A DNA stretch of 36,252 bases, from the NCBI GenBank assembly GCA_947258415.1, contig CAMYIF010000006.1, positions 1-36,252 on the forward strand, written 5' to 3'. This DNA is from an uncultured Pseudomonadales bacterium. Its GTDB lineage: Bacteria > Pseudomonadota > Gammaproteobacteria > Pseudomonadales > IMCC2047. The translations under genes were made by a program, and so were the position numbers. Positions 27,470-36,252 of this stretch are shown one piece after another. The notes under the pieces were generated by a model. It saw only the letters and a program-made list of their open reading frames with translations, ran no database searches and was not told where the DNA came from. Position 1 is the stretch's first letter, and each line of letters opens with the position of its first letter.

Positions 27470-28082
27470 CTTGTAGTCCTTTATGCACGGGCATCTTGAG
27501 ATGAATGGTAATACCCAATGCCCGAATACCAAAAGCAACTGAGCAACCAACCAGGATACAGATCGCTTCCGGAATTTCGAAAAATACAGTCATCGTGCAA
27601 TAAGCCAGCACACCGGCCAAAGAGGCGGTCACGTAAATCTCCGGTTCAAAAATCATCGGTAACTTGTTAAAAAAGGTATCCCGGATGGCGCCGCCCAGGC
27701 AGGCACTGAATACTCCCATGATAATCGCCACGGGCATAATGACACCGAATGACAGCGCCTTTTGTGCGCCCAGCACTCCGAACAGGGCCATTCCCAATGC
27801 ATCGGCCCAAAGCAATGCCTTCGAGATTTTGTGAACAGGATGCGCGGCAAAGAAGGTGATTACGGCTATAACGGTGCATATTAACAGGTATTTCCACTCC
27901 GTCAGCCAGAATACGGGGACGTCGAGCAACAGGTCGCGCACAGTACCACCCCCAACTCCGGTAAGGTTTGCTGCAAAGATAAAACTGGTAATGCCCAACC
28001 TGTGCCTTGCCGCCAGCAAGGCACCACTGGCTCCAAATGCTGCGGTGCCAATAAAATCAATTATGTCGATCGGGTTAAACAT
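27465..28082 (-). CDS. TRIC/YadS (UPF0126) family membrane protein
   Basis: A 205-residue integral membrane protein with about seven hydrophobic helices and two matching halves. Each half has the glycine-rich signature: GTAAFGASGALLAARHRLGI with LTGVGGGTVRDLLLD, then ADALGMALFGVLGAQKALS with FSACLGGAIRDTFFN. This is the duplicated domain of the TRIC/YadS family, whose members conduct monovalent cations or have been linked to glycine uptake. The substrate is unknown here. ATG at 28082 with GAGA eight bases upstream is preferred to a TTG at 28094. It is divergent from the aminotransferase gene. Confidence 0.88.
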   Translation of the reverse strand: MFNPIDIIDFIGTAAFGASGALLAARHRLGITSFIFAANLTGVGGGTVRDLLLDVPVFWLTEWKYLLICTVIAVITFFAAHPVHKISKALLWADALGMALFGVLGAQKALSFGVIMPVAIIMGVFSACLGGAIRDTFFNKLPMIFEPEIYVTASLAGVLAYCTMTVFFEIPEAICILVGCSVAFGIRALGITIHLKMPVHKGLQE

Positions 28083-28436
28083 AGATATTCTCAATAATTA
28101 TCGGGAGCCATACGGTCCGAGCCAAAGACTAGCATACTGATGCCCCTGTGTTACCCAAATTACAATCCACTGTCGATCAATCGTTTACCGATTACGAGGC
28201 AACCAGGTACTGGACCAGTTTTCGCTAATAATCAGGATTTGATCTTATCGTTAACCGCCGCTGATTAATAGCACCTGCTCTGAGGGAATATGAACCCATG
28301 ATATCAACAAGGCCAAGGTCGGCGTCTGGTTCATTATCATATCTGCCGGGAAACACGCAGATGCACTCGCATCCTGGACCAAAATCAGGTTAAATCAGAT
28401 TCCATATCCGTTGAACACTATTACTGGAGCCACTGA
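28083..28436. other. Divergent intergenic region
   Basis: 354 bases with no gene, between the divergent TRIC-family and aminotransferase genes, so it must contain both promoters. No convincing -35/-10 pair was found. The only clear element is the ribosome site CTGGAG before 28437. Confidence 0.5.
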
Positions 28437-29627
28437 ATGTTTTCACGATTGGAACAGCTGCCACCCGACCCGCTATTGGGGCTAATGGAATTATACCGGA
28501 ATGACACCAATCCGAATAAAATCGATCTGGGTGTGGGTGTTTATAAAAATGAACGTGGCGACACACCAATTCTTGCTGCAGTAAAGCAGGCAGAAAAAAA
28601 TATCTTCGATGAAGAAGCCACAAAAGCCTACATCGGACCTCCGGGTGCCGCCAGTTTTAACCTGGCGATGCAACAGCTGCTGTTTGGCAAAGGCCATGCT
28701 GCCCTGAGTGAAAACAGGGTTCGCACGGTACAAGCACCGGGGGGCTGTGGTGCACTGCGTGTCGCCGCCGAATTTATCAAGCGATGCGACGGCAATTCCA
28801 ATATCTGGGTCAGCGATCCGACCTGGGCAAACCATGTGCCGTTACTGGGTGGTGCCGGTATAAAGCTTAAATCCTATCCCTATTATGATTACCAGAAGCA
28901 TGAAGTAAAGTTTGACGCCATGCTCGAAACATTGAACCAGGCCAGTAATAACGACCTGGTACTTTTGCATGGTTGTTGCCACAACCCGTCGGGTGCGGAC
29001 TTGACCAACGAGCAATGGCAACAGGTTACCCTACTGGCAGAACAAAAAGGATTTGTACCTTTTATCGATCTTGCCTACCAGGGTTACGGTGAGGGCTTGT
29101 CCGAGGATGTCTACTCAATTCGCCTGATGTCCGAGCGCCTTCCGGAAGTCATTATCGCCAGCTCGTGTTCGAAAAATTTTGGCCTGTACCGCGAACGAGT
29201 CGGTTCATTATCGGTTATTGCCGCCAACAGGAAAGAAGCAGATGCCAGCCTGAGCCATTTAACCAACGTAATTCGCGGCATTTACTCCATGCCGCCGTCT
29301 CACGGTGCGGCGATCGTCAGCACCATCCTGGAAGACGACGAGTTAACCAGGCTGTGGCACCAGGAACTGAAAGAAATGCGCAACCGCCTGAATGGGATGC
29401 GCGCTCTTCTGGTCGATAAACTCAGCAGTGCCGGTGCTTCGCGTGATTTTTCATTTATCGTCAACCAAAAAGGCATGTTCTCCTTTCTTGGTCTCTCGGG
29501 TGAGCAAGTGACCGCCTTGCAAAAAAATCATTCCGTCTACATGGCTTCCTCAAGCCGGATTAATATTGCCGGTATTAATCATAACAATGTCAATTATTTG
29601 ACCCGGGCCATCATCTCGGTACTGTAA
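28437..29627 (+). CDS. Aromatic/aspartate aminotransferase (class I, PLP)
   Basis: A 396-residue aminotransferase of the AspC/TyrB type. It opens FSRLEQLPPDPLLGLMELYR and KIDLGVGVYKNERGDTPIL, as in the I-alpha subgroup. The PLP lysine is in SSCSKNFGLYRERVGSL. The Asn and Tyr of the PLP pocket are in HGCCHNPSGADLT and FIDLAYQGYGEG. The C-terminal carboxylate-binding Arg is in YMASSSRINIAGI. It exchanges amino groups between aspartate or aromatic amino acids and 2-oxoglutarate; TyrB versus AspC cannot be separated by eye. GGAG is placed eight bases before the ATG. A GC-rich stem-loop follows. Confidence 0.93.
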   Translation: MFSRLEQLPPDPLLGLMELYRNDTNPNKIDLGVGVYKNERGDTPILAAVKQAEKNIFDEEATKAYIGPPGAASFNLAMQQLLFGKGHAALSENRVRTVQAPGGCGALRVAAEFIKRCDGNSNIWVSDPTWANHVPLLGGAGIKLKSYPYYDYQKHEVKFDAMLETLNQASNNDLVLLHGCCHNPSGADLTNEQWQQVTLLAEQKGFVPFIDLAYQGYGEGLSEDVYSIRLMSERLPEVIIASSCSKNFGLYRERVGSLSVIAANRKEADASLSHLTNVIRGIYSMPPSHGAAIVSTILEDDELTRLWHQELKEMRNRLNGMRALLVDKLSSAGASRDFSFIVNQKGMFSFLGLSGEQVTALQKNHSVYMASSSRINIAGINHNNVNYLTRAIISVL

Positions 29628-29635
29628 TTTCCCGC

Positions 29636-29663
29636 GGGGGCCAAAACGCTATTTTTGGTCCCC
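29636..29663 (+). terminator. Stem-loop after the aminotransferase gene
   Basis: GGGGGCCAAAA (29636-29646) pairs with TTTTGGTCCCC (29653-29663), an 11-base stem with one G-U pair and a 6-base loop, 8 bases after the stop. There is no T-run right after it, so termination is probable but not certain. Confidence 0.55.
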
Positions 29664-29817
29664 GTAGACCTACCAGAATTTTAATTATGGCTTTACCGGT
29701 CTACAGAACTGGCCTGCCTGTGGCTAATGCATTATTATCTGTTGCTTTCGAGTGCCTGCAAATCTCTGCCGAATACAACCAGTTTGGATGAAATTAATAA
29801 TTATTCCGGTCCTTGTA

Positions 29818-32679
29818 ATGCAAAAAAAATTAAAACAGCGATCGAAGTTAACAGTTTCTTTTCTTTACATCGCTCTGAGCACTTTGAGTATTAGCGCTTC
29901 ACCGGTTAGCGCGCAAACATCAACCGGTAGCAATACAAACAACTGGCACTGCCAGGCCAACGACAAGGGTCGCTGGGTCTGCTCGGAGCCGCAAGACCTG
30001 ACAGCAGGCAAACGCACTGAAGTACCACTGCTGGCGGCCAACACGACCCCGGGTGCATCACCGGGTGAAGACCCGCTAGCCAAAACCCCGGAAAATAGCG
30101 ATACAGCGACCGGGAATAATCCCGGGAAACCAGCCGGTGCCCAGGCCGAAGAAGTAGTTCCGGAGACAGAACAACCCGCACCGGCAACAGCCGATTCCAA
30201 ACAGAAAAACGAGACACAAATCCGCAAGGCCATCGTCGCCCAACCCAAAAAAGGCTCACCGGATGAACGCTGGAATTGCAAAAGTGACGCTTCCGGTAAC
30301 TGGCTGTGCGAATCGGCGCCACCGGCACCCGTTATCAAAGGTTACGAGCCCGCCGCTACCCCGATAATCGCACCCGCTGCTACTGCCGGGAAAAAAGCCG
30401 AAGATAAACCGGTTGCTGCAGAACAGAAATCAATTCGCTACACCCGGCTCGACTGGGTAGAAAGAGAGCATTTAAGCGCCGAGCAACTCGAAAATGTTCC
30501 TTCCTATTGCCCGGGGGCCTATATCGAACCGGAATATGTAGACCCCAAGCTGCGTGATGTTGACCCGACCACACAGCCGCTGCTTGCCTCGTCGGTCAGT
30601 TCGGAAACCACGGCAACCGGCAGGAGTACGCTCACCGGTGACGTCGTCGTCAGGCAGGGTTATCGCCAGGTAAAAAGTGACAAGGCTATTATCGACCGCG
30701 ATACCAATATTGTTGAATTTGAAGGCAGCACCGAGTTCAGGGAACCCGACTTCCTGCTGATCGGCGATAACGCCAAAATGAATATTGAAACCAGGGAAGT
30801 GGATATCAATAATGCGGAATTTGTCTCGCATTCAAAGCACATGCGTGGCAAGGCCCAACAACTACGACGCGATGAAAACGGCGTGTTTCATGTAGTTCGG
30901 GGTAAATTCACCCATTGCCAGCCTGGCTCAAATATATGGATTCTCTCGGGCAAGAAAATCGAGCTTAACCAGGAAACGGGCATCGGCAAGGCCAAGCACG
31001 CGGTATTACGCGTCAAGGGTGTACCCGTTCTTTATACTCCTTATATCCAGTTCCCCATAGGAGACCAGCGCAAGAGTGGCTTACTGTTTCCATCCTTTGG
31101 CACGTCAGACGACGGCTTTGATACGGCCATACCCTATTATTTTAATATCGCACCCAATTACGATGCGACACTGACACCCCGTTATATTTCCGACCGTGGC
31201 GTCGGGGCCGAACTCGAATTCCGTTACCTGCATACCAATAATGAGGGAACACTCGGCGGCGCCTATTTGCCGGATGACGACGCCTTTAATAAGGAGGATC
31301 GCTGGCTGGGTACGGTGATGCACGATGGCACCGTATTTGACAACGTCAATACCCTTGTCGATTTCACATCTGTTTCAGACGATGATTATTTCAGTGACCT
31401 GGGTACCGACCTGAGTGTTTCCAGCCAAACCCACTTGCTGCAACTGGCCGAGGCATCCTATGACCATGAATTCTGGGACATTACCACCCGGGTACAGGGT
31501 TATCAGACCATTGACGAGGCGATCATGGATGTCGATAAACCCTACGATCGTTTACCGCAAATTTTATTGAATGCCCAATACCCGTTCGATAATGGTATCG
31601 AGGTGGGTATAAGCAACGAATACGTTTATTTTGACCGGGACAACAGCATGTTAACCGGCCTGTCCCGCGCAACGGGCCAGCGTATCCATGTCGAACCGGC
31701 TATCAGCTGGACCGTGCAATGGCCGTATGCCTATATCAAGCCCGAAGCCAAGTACAAGTATACCCAGTATCACCTGAAAGAACTTGCCAGCACGTTTGAC
31801 GATACACCCAGCATATCCGTGCCGGTTTACAGCCTCGATACCGGGTTATTCTTCGAGCGTGACTCGAACCTGGGTGATGGCATGATACAGACCTTTGAAC
31901 CCAGATTGTTTTACCTGAATGTCCCCGAAGAAAAAGGCCAGGGCGCCATTCCAAATTTTGACACCAGTGAATTAACCTTTAGTTACAACCAGCTGTTCAG
32001 GGACGACCGCTTTATCGGTGGTGACCGGGTCGGTGACGCCAACCAACTGTCGGTGGGTGTCACCACGCGTTTTATTAACGGTACCGGGGTTGAACGCTTT
32101 CGCTTTAGTGCTGGCCAGATCTTCTATTTCGAGGACCGGGAAGTAACCCTCTCGGGAGCCCCTACCGCCGCTGACATGACCTCGGAATCGGCCTACGCAG
32201 CAGAATTCCTGTACGCTATCAGCCCGGCATGGAAACTCGGCGGCGATATCATATGGGACCCGGAATTAAGCCGAACCAACGAGAGCAGCATAAACCTTGG
32301 CTATCGCGGCGACTCGGATCATATTTTTAATATTGGTTACCGCGTTCGCAAGGACCGGGACCGCATAGAACAGACAGACGTGTCATTGATCTGGCCTCTG
32401 TCCAGCCAATGGTCGATGTTTACCCGCTGGAACCAGGACCTGATCAAAAACCGGATCGTCGAAGCACTGGCCGGCGTTGAATACCAGAACTGTTGCCTGA
32501 GTGTACGTTTCGCGGCCAGGCGCTGGATAAATAATACTGATCCTTTGGCAGCCGACGGTGTCTCAGAGAAGGATGCCATTTACATCCAGGTTCAGCTGAA
32601 AGGGCTTGCCGGTATCGGCCAGTCACTCGAAGGCGTTATAAGCAACAGTATTCCAGGTTACGAAGAGCGAGTTGACTAA
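29818..32679 (+). CDS. lptD: LPS-assembly outer-membrane protein LptD
   Basis: About 953 residues from ATG at 29818, whose signal peptide (LTVSFLYIALSTLSI, cleavage after PVSA) follows directly; starts at 29752 or 29788 are possible but add nothing family-like. Residues ~40-220 are a long Pro/Ala/Thr-rich linker carrying two WxC repeats: NNWHCQANDKGRWVCSE and RWNCKSDASGNWLCES. The OstA/LptD N-terminal domain follows (GDVVVRQGYRQVKSDKAIID, GKFTHCQPGSNIWILSG), then the beta-barrel (PYIQFPIGDQRKSGLLFPSF onward). The conserved cysteines appear as SYCPGAY, THCQPG and the adjacent pair in YQNCCLSVRFAARRW. It inserts LPS into the outer leaflet with LptE. Its TAA overlaps the surA ATG. Confidence 0.93.
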   Translation: MQKKLKQRSKLTVSFLYIALSTLSISASPVSAQTSTGSNTNNWHCQANDKGRWVCSEPQDLTAGKRTEVPLLAANTTPGASPGEDPLAKTPENSDTATGNNPGKPAGAQAEEVVPETEQPAPATADSKQKNETQIRKAIVAQPKKGSPDERWNCKSDASGNWLCESAPPAPVIKGYEPAATPIIAPAATAGKKAEDKPVAAEQKSIRYTRLDWVEREHLSAEQLENVPSYCPGAYIEPEYVDPKLRDVDPTTQPLLASSVSSETTATGRSTLTGDVVVRQGYRQVKSDKAIIDRDTNIVEFEGSTEFREPDFLLIGDNAKMNIETREVDINNAEFVSHSKHMRGKAQQLRRDENGVFHVVRGKFTHCQPGSNIWILSGKKIELNQETGIGKAKHAVLRVKGVPVLYTPYIQFPIGDQRKSGLLFPSFGTSDDGFDTAIPYYFNIAPNYDATLTPRYISDRGVGAELEFRYLHTNNEGTLGGAYLPDDDAFNKEDRWLGTVMHDGTVFDNVNTLVDFTSVSDDDYFSDLGTDLSVSSQTHLLQLAEASYDHEFWDITTRVQGYQTIDEAIMDVDKPYDRLPQILLNAQYPFDNGIEVGISNEYVYFDRDNSMLTGLSRATGQRIHVEPAISWTVQWPYAYIKPEAKYKYTQYHLKELASTFDDTPSISVPVYSLDTGLFFERDSNLGDGMIQTFEPRLFYLNVPEEKGQGAIPNFDTSELTFSYNQLFRDDRFIGGDRVGDANQLSVGVTTRFINGTGVERFRFSAGQIFYFEDREVTLSGAPTAADMTSESAYAAEFLYAISPAWKLGGDIIWDPELSRTNESSINLGYRGDSDHIFNIGYRVRKDRDRIEQTDVSLIWPLSSQWSMFTRWNQDLIKNRIVEALAGVEYQNCCLSVRFAARRWINNTDPLAADGVSEKDAIYIQVQLKGLAGIGQSLEGVISNSIPGYEERVD

Positions 32680-33989
32680 TGAAAGTGCAGTTCTTATTTT
32701 CTTTTCAATCGATCCGTCACGCATTATTTTCCGGCATTATCTTGCTGACGGCGTTTCAGGCTGAAGCCGCGCTAACACCACTCGACCGAATCGCGGTGGT
32801 CATTAACGATGACGTCATTATGCAAAGCCAGGTACAACAGCGTATCGAATCGGTGCTTGTCAATATCAAGCGGCAGAATGCCAAACCCCCGCCAATTGAG
32901 AAATTACGCGAGCAGGTCGTTGAGCAACTCATCCTTGAAAATATTCAAATGCAAATCGCCGAACGTGCCGGCGTCAGGATCGATGACAACACGCTAAACA
33001 GCACCATGGAGCGTATCGCTGAGAAAAATGGCCTGACGCTTTCCGAATTTCACGACGCCCTGGCTAAAGATGGTTCTTCCTACCAGGAGGCCCGAGAACA
33101 GGTTCGCCGCCAGATGATAACAACCCGGGTACGCGAGGGTAGCGTAGGTCGGCGCATCAATGTAACCAACCAGGAAATATTGAATTACCTCGAATCGGAA
33201 TCGGGCCAAGAGGAGCTGCAAGCGGCCTATCATATCGCCCATATCCTGGTTAAAGTGCCACCCGGTGCAGCATCCGGGAAAGTCCTCGAATTTGAAAACA
33301 AGGCGAAGCAGCTCTACCAGCAACTCCGTCAGGGGGCCGATTTTGCCAATTACGCGACCGCCCACTCCGATGGCCCCAACGCCAGCAAGGGTGGCGACAT
33401 GGGTTGGCGCAAGGAAAACCAGTTGCCTTCACTGTTTGCCGAGGTTGCCCCGGGGCTGCAAACCGGTGAGGTCTCCGAACCCATCAGGAGTTCCAATGGT
33501 TTTCATATTATAAAAATGCTCAACCGACGTGGTGGTGAAAATATCCTGATGGCACAGACCCGGGTGCGCCATATTCTTATCAAACCCAGCGCTATCCGGG
33601 ATGAAGCACAATCACAGGCTTTTGCCGAGGAGTTACGGGCACGCATCATTGCAGGTGAAGAATTCTTCGCACTTGCGCAGGCACACAGCGATGATACCGG
33701 TTCTATCAATAGCGGCGGCGACCTGGGTTGGGCCAACCCGAATGACCTGGTACCCACATTCCGGGAAGTCATGGAAGCCTCGACGGTAAATGTCATCAGC
33801 GAACCGTTTCGTACCCGCTTTGGCTGGCATATTCTTGAGGTGCTGGAAAGACGCAAGGAAGACGTCAGCGAAGAAATCCGGCGTAAAAAAGCCCGGGAAG
33901 CGATTTATCAACGCAAATACGACGAAGAATTGCAACTCTGGCTTCGTGAGCAACGTGAAAATGCCTATGTGGATATCAAGCTCTTTTAG
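32679..33989 (+). CDS. surA: Periplasmic chaperone and peptidyl-prolyl isomerase SurA
   Basis: A 436-residue protein with a signal peptide ([17 protein letters not shown], cleaved after AEA). The N-terminal chaperone domain starts [20 protein letters not shown]. Two parvulin domains follow: [14 protein letters not shown] to [13 protein letters not shown], and [12 protein letters not shown] to [12 protein letters not shown]. It escorts outer-membrane barrels, including LptD, to the BAM complex. Its ATG overlaps the lptD TAA by one base (TAATG), so the two are coupled. The normal family length and full set of domains are present. Confidence 0.96.
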   Translation: MKVQFLFSFQSIRHALFSGIILLTAFQAEAALTPLDRIAVVINDDVIMQSQVQQRIESVLVNIKRQNAKPPPIEKLREQVVEQLILENIQMQIAERAGVRIDDNTLNSTMERIAEKNGLTLSEFHDALAKDGSSYQEAREQVRRQMITTRVREGSVGRRINVTNQEILNYLESESGQEELQAAYHIAHILVKVPPGAASGKVLEFENKAKQLYQQLRQGADFANYATAHSDGPNASKGGDMGWRKENQLPSLFAEVAPGLQTGEVSEPIRSSNGFHIIKMLNRRGGENILMAQTRVRHILIKPSAIRDEAQSQAFAEELRARIIAGEEFFALAQAHSDDTGSINSGGDLGWANPNDLVPTFREVMEASTVNVISEPFRTRFGWHILEVLERRKEDVSEEIRRKKAREAIYQRKYDEELQLWLREQRENAYVDIKLF

Positions 33990-34036
33990 CCATAGTTCCG
34001 CGCCCATTCCAGAGCAATCACAACAAGACCCGGAAT

Positions 34037-35044
34037 ATGAGTAATTACCCGACACTGGCCCTGACCCCCGGAGAACCCGCCGGCATCGGCCCGGACCTGG
34101 TCGTCCAGATTGCCCAGAAGCAGCACAATGCCAGGCTGATTGCAGTTGCCGACCCGGACATGCTGGAACAGCGCGCCGAACGATTAAACCTGCCCTTGAC
34201 GCTGCGCGAATGCCGGCACGAACAGGCTAACCCTGTATTGCCAGCGGGCGAACTTTACATTTCCCCGATCAAACTCGATGCGCCCTGCACCCCCGGTGTG
34301 CTGAATTCAGCGAACGCCGAATACGTGCTCAGAACCCTTTCGGCTGCTGCCCAGGGTTGCCTCGACGGATGTTACGATGCCATGGTAACCGCGCCTGTTC
34401 ACAAGGGCATTATTAACGACGCCGGCATTTCCTTCAGTGGTCACACCGAATTTTTGGCCCATTACACCGATACCAAACAGGTTGTCATGATGCTGGCGGC
34501 AAAAGATCTGCGTGTTGCGCTGGTCACTACTCATTTACCGCTCGCGAAAGTCGCTGCCACGATCACCCCGGAATTGCTGACCCGCGTGCTGCGAATCCTG
34601 CACCAGGATATGGTAAACAAATTTGATATTCGACACCCCAGGATTCTGGTCTGCGGACTCAACCCGCACGCCGGCGAAGGCGGCCACCTGGGTCGGGAAG
34701 AAATCGATATCATTGAGCCGGTTATCGAAAAGTTGAAACTGGAAGGCATGCAATTAACCGGGCCGTTACCGGCCGATACATTGTTCACCCCCAAGTACCT
34801 TGATCAGGCAGACGCCGTACTGGCCATGTACCACGACCAGGGCTTGCCTGTGCTTAAATATACCGGCTTTGGCAATGCGGTTAATATCACCCTCGGCTTG
34901 CCCATTATCCGCACATCCGTGGACCACGGTACCGCGCTCGACCTGGCCGGAACCAGAACGGCCGATACTGGCAGCCTGTTGGTAGCCATCGATAATGCCA
35001 CCGCTATGGCGCAGAAATCGAAGCAAAAGCAGCCATTCCAGTAA
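34037..35044 (+). CDS. pdxA: 4-hydroxythreonine-4-phosphate dehydrogenase
   Basis: A 335-residue protein, normal for PdxA, which oxidises 4-phosphohydroxy-L-threonine in pyridoxal phosphate synthesis. Conserved pieces are [34 protein letters not shown], the metal-binding histidines in THLPLAKVA and [35 protein letters not shown] and [15 protein letters not shown]. It follows surA by 47 bases in the usual lptD-surA-pdxA order. The next gene in the familiar set, rsmA/ksgA, is not here. Confidence 0.96.
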   Translation: MSNYPTLALTPGEPAGIGPDLVVQIAQKQHNARLIAVADPDMLEQRAERLNLPLTLRECRHEQANPVLPAGELYISPIKLDAPCTPGVLNSANAEYVLRTLSAAAQGCLDGCYDAMVTAPVHKGIINDAGISFSGHTEFLAHYTDTKQVVMMLAAKDLRVALVTTHLPLAKVAATITPELLTRVLRILHQDMVNKFDIRHPRILVCGLNPHAGEGGHLGREEIDIIEPVIEKLKLEGMQLTGPLPADTLFTPKYLDQADAVLAMYHDQGLPVLKYTGFGNAVNITLGLPIIRTSVDHGTALDLAGTRTADTGSLLVAIDNATAMAQKSKQKQPFQ

Positions 35045-35321
35045 AAATTTCTGGCGTACAGTAACGGTGAAAAAGATTGGCCAGGACCCTTCATGATTTA
35101 GAACTTCGACCTTATTTAGTGGATTAAATACCTGTGTAAAATGATCGATGCCATTTTTACCGACAGTTAATAGACATTGAACATAATGTCGCCCAATCAT
35201 CTGTAAATTTAAAATGGATAATGCAACAGATTAATTTTCTGGTATAAGCACGCTTCTGAACTTGAATATAATATCTCTGCGATAAAATTGACGATTATGT
35301 ATAACCGAAAACCTGAACACT
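35045..35321. other. Intergenic region before the zinc-linked genes
   Basis: 277 bases, A/T-rich in the right half, with no gene recognised. It should hold the promoter for the DUF2796 gene. The segment around 35260-35280 (TTGAATATAATATCTC) is loosely palindromic but too weak to call a Zur box. Confidence 0.45.
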
Positions 35322-35900
35322 ATGTCTAAAATTAAACAGGGAATTTTATTTCCATTGATCTCCCTGCTTGCCGGATCAAACCTGATCTGTGCTGCAGAGC
35401 ATGAACACGAAAAGCATGAGGCACACGTCCACGGTGAGGCACAACTGCTGGTTGCACTGGAGGACAATACCCTCGAAATCGAGTTTCTCAGTCCCGCGAT
35501 GAATATCCTGGGATTCGAGCATCAACCAGCCAATGAGGCCCAATCCCATGCAATCGAATCAGCGCTTGAGACTCTGAAGCAACCCGGCCTGTTATTTAGC
35601 ATCCCATCCGCCGCCAAATGTGCCTCGGTGTCGGTCGAGGTGGAGTCTCCACTTGCCGAGCATGGCAAGCACGATCATAAGGCCCCCAAAGTGACTGGCC
35701 ACGATCACGAAGAGAAGACTCATAGTGACTTCACGGGGCACTACAGTTTCCATTGCGCGGAAATGTCCAGGTTGAACCGTATTGATATCGATATCTTCAA
35801 ACGGTTTCCAGGCACAGAGGTCATTGAGGTACAGAGCATTTCAGAACAGGGCCAGCAGAAAGTCGAGTTGACCCCGAACTATAAATCCCTGGAACTCTAG
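35322..35900 (+). CDS. Histidine-rich secreted protein, ZrgA/DUF2796 family
   Basis: A 192-residue protein with a signal peptide (GILFPLISLLAGSNLICAA). The mature N-terminus is EHEHEKHEAHVHGEAQLLVA, a histidine-rich metal-binding start, and a second His/Asp cluster lies at HGKHDHKAPKVTGHDHEEKT. Between them is the conserved LEIEFLSPAMNILGFEH typical of DUF2796. Vibrio ZrgA of this family is a periplasmic zinc-uptake partner. Here an ABC ATPase gene begins 8 bases after its stop. The role in zinc or another metal is inferred from family and composition. Confidence 0.85.
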   Translation: MSKIKQGILFPLISLLAGSNLICAAEHEHEKHEAHVHGEAQLLVALEDNTLEIEFLSPAMNILGFEHQPANEAQSHAIESALETLKQPGLLFSIPSAAKCASVSVEVESPLAEHGKHDHKAPKVTGHDHEEKTHSDFTGHYSFHCAEMSRLNRIDIDIFKRFPGTEVIEVQSISEQGQQKVELTPNYKSLEL

Positions 35901-35908
35901 GTAATTTC

Positions 35909-36252
35909 ATGTCAAAAACACTGGCGATAAAAGTCAGGGACCTTCGCTTCGAATGGCGCAGAGGTCTTCCGGAGGTGTTACATATCTCCAAACTCGACGT
36001 GATACGCGGTGAACGCATCTTTATTCGGGGCGCCAGTGGCAGTGGCAAGAGCACCCTGCTGTCACTGCTGGCCGGCGTCAATCTGCCGACCCGGGGCGAA
36101 GTAGAGATCCTGGGAGAGGTGATCAACCAGCTCCCGAGTTCCAGGCGGGATCATTTTCGCTCTGACCACATCGGCTTTATCTTCCAACTATTCAACCTCA
36201 TTCCCTATCTATCCGTACTGGAGAACGTCACCCTGCCATGCCGTTTCTCCCG
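35909..36252 (+). CDS. ABC transporter ATP-binding protein (LolD/MacB-like), 3' end outside window
   Basis: Translation from ATG at 35909 gives MSKTLAIKVRDLRFEWRRG, Walker A GASGSGKSTLLSLLAG, and the Q-loop FIFQLFNLIPYLSVLENVTL; the signature and Walker B lie beyond the window. The sequence is of the MacB/LolD/YknY-type class. AGG overlapping the stop of the preceding gene serves as ribosome site, so the two are coupled. In related genomes DUF2796 genes are followed by such an ATPase and FtsX-like permeases; this is expected but cannot be seen here. Confidence 0.85.
   Translation, partial: MSKTLAIKVRDLRFEWRRGLPEVLHISKLDVIRGERIFIRGASGSGKSTLLSLLAGVNLPTRGEVEILGEVINQLPSSRRDHFRSDHIGFIFQLFNLIPYLSVLENVTLPCRFS

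Noticed and set aside
35255-35285. Zur-type operator before the ZrgA-like gene
   Set aside because: The palindrome is imperfect and shorter than known Zur boxes; only a suggestion from context.

Overview
Positions 1-~2090 and the remaining ~34 kb do not look like the same genome. The left end is extremely GC-rich (46 of the first 60 bases are G or C) and holds the end of a polysaccharide flippase gene and a convergent, frameshifted glycosyltransferase gene. The rest has mixed base use with A/T-rich spacers (for example 24 of 60 G+C at 5161-5220). It reads as a free-living Gammaproteobacterium: lptD-surA-pdxA, rpe-trpEGDC, amgK-murU-djlA, a PhaB-type reductase, a DUF2959 lipoprotein and an LplT-PlsC-AMP-ligase fusion. 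The abrupt step near 2090-2170 is either an assembly chimera or the edge of a recent insertion; the sequence alone cannot decide.

Layout after the breakpoint. 2241-4912: a RimK-like ATP-grasp ligase, a small secreted protein with a good promoter and terminator, and a Cds1-type PLP enzyme of cysteine metabolism. 5116-9994, + strand: an envelope-flavoured run with an InaA/WaaP-like kinase, a spermidine-synthase-like protein, and an Aas-type lysophospholipid transporter/acyltransferase whose AMP-ligase domain is degenerate and cut short. 10051-16963: an S4 RNA-binding protein, a phosphoribosyltransferase, alanine dehydrogenase, ArgS, an L7/L12-like small protein, a membrane-anchored FMN glutamate-synthase-like protein and a two-domain glutaredoxin-like protein. 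17250-18537: a gamma-glutamylcyclotransferase-like protein and a DUF2959 lipoprotein.

18561-23330 is a compact minus-strand operon, rpe-trpE-trpG-trpD-trpC, for tryptophan synthesis from chorismate to indole-glycerol phosphate, without the gph gene that often sits behind rpe. It is followed by phaB. 24761-27089 is the amgK-murU-djlA set, translationally coupled by 4-base overlaps (peptidoglycan recycling of MurNAc plus a membrane DnaJ co-chaperone); amgK lacks any canonical start codon for its N-lobe. A TRIC/YadS-type membrane protein and a divergent aromatic/aspartate aminotransferase follow.

29818-35044 is the outer-membrane biogenesis block lptD-surA-pdxA. The usual next gene (rsmA/ksgA) is absent. 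Instead there is a histidine-rich secreted ZrgA/DUF2796 protein followed 8 bases later by an ABC transporter ATPase that runs off the window, probably a metal-linked transport system.

No rRNA, tRNA, CRISPR array, insertion sequence or phage gene was recognised. I found no convincing new multi-gene defence or mobile system. The most interesting signals are the pseudo-ligase domain of the Aas-like protein, the start-less amgK, an inverted repeat that buries the TTG start of the glutaredoxin-like gene, the WxC repeats in LptD, and the composition breakpoint.
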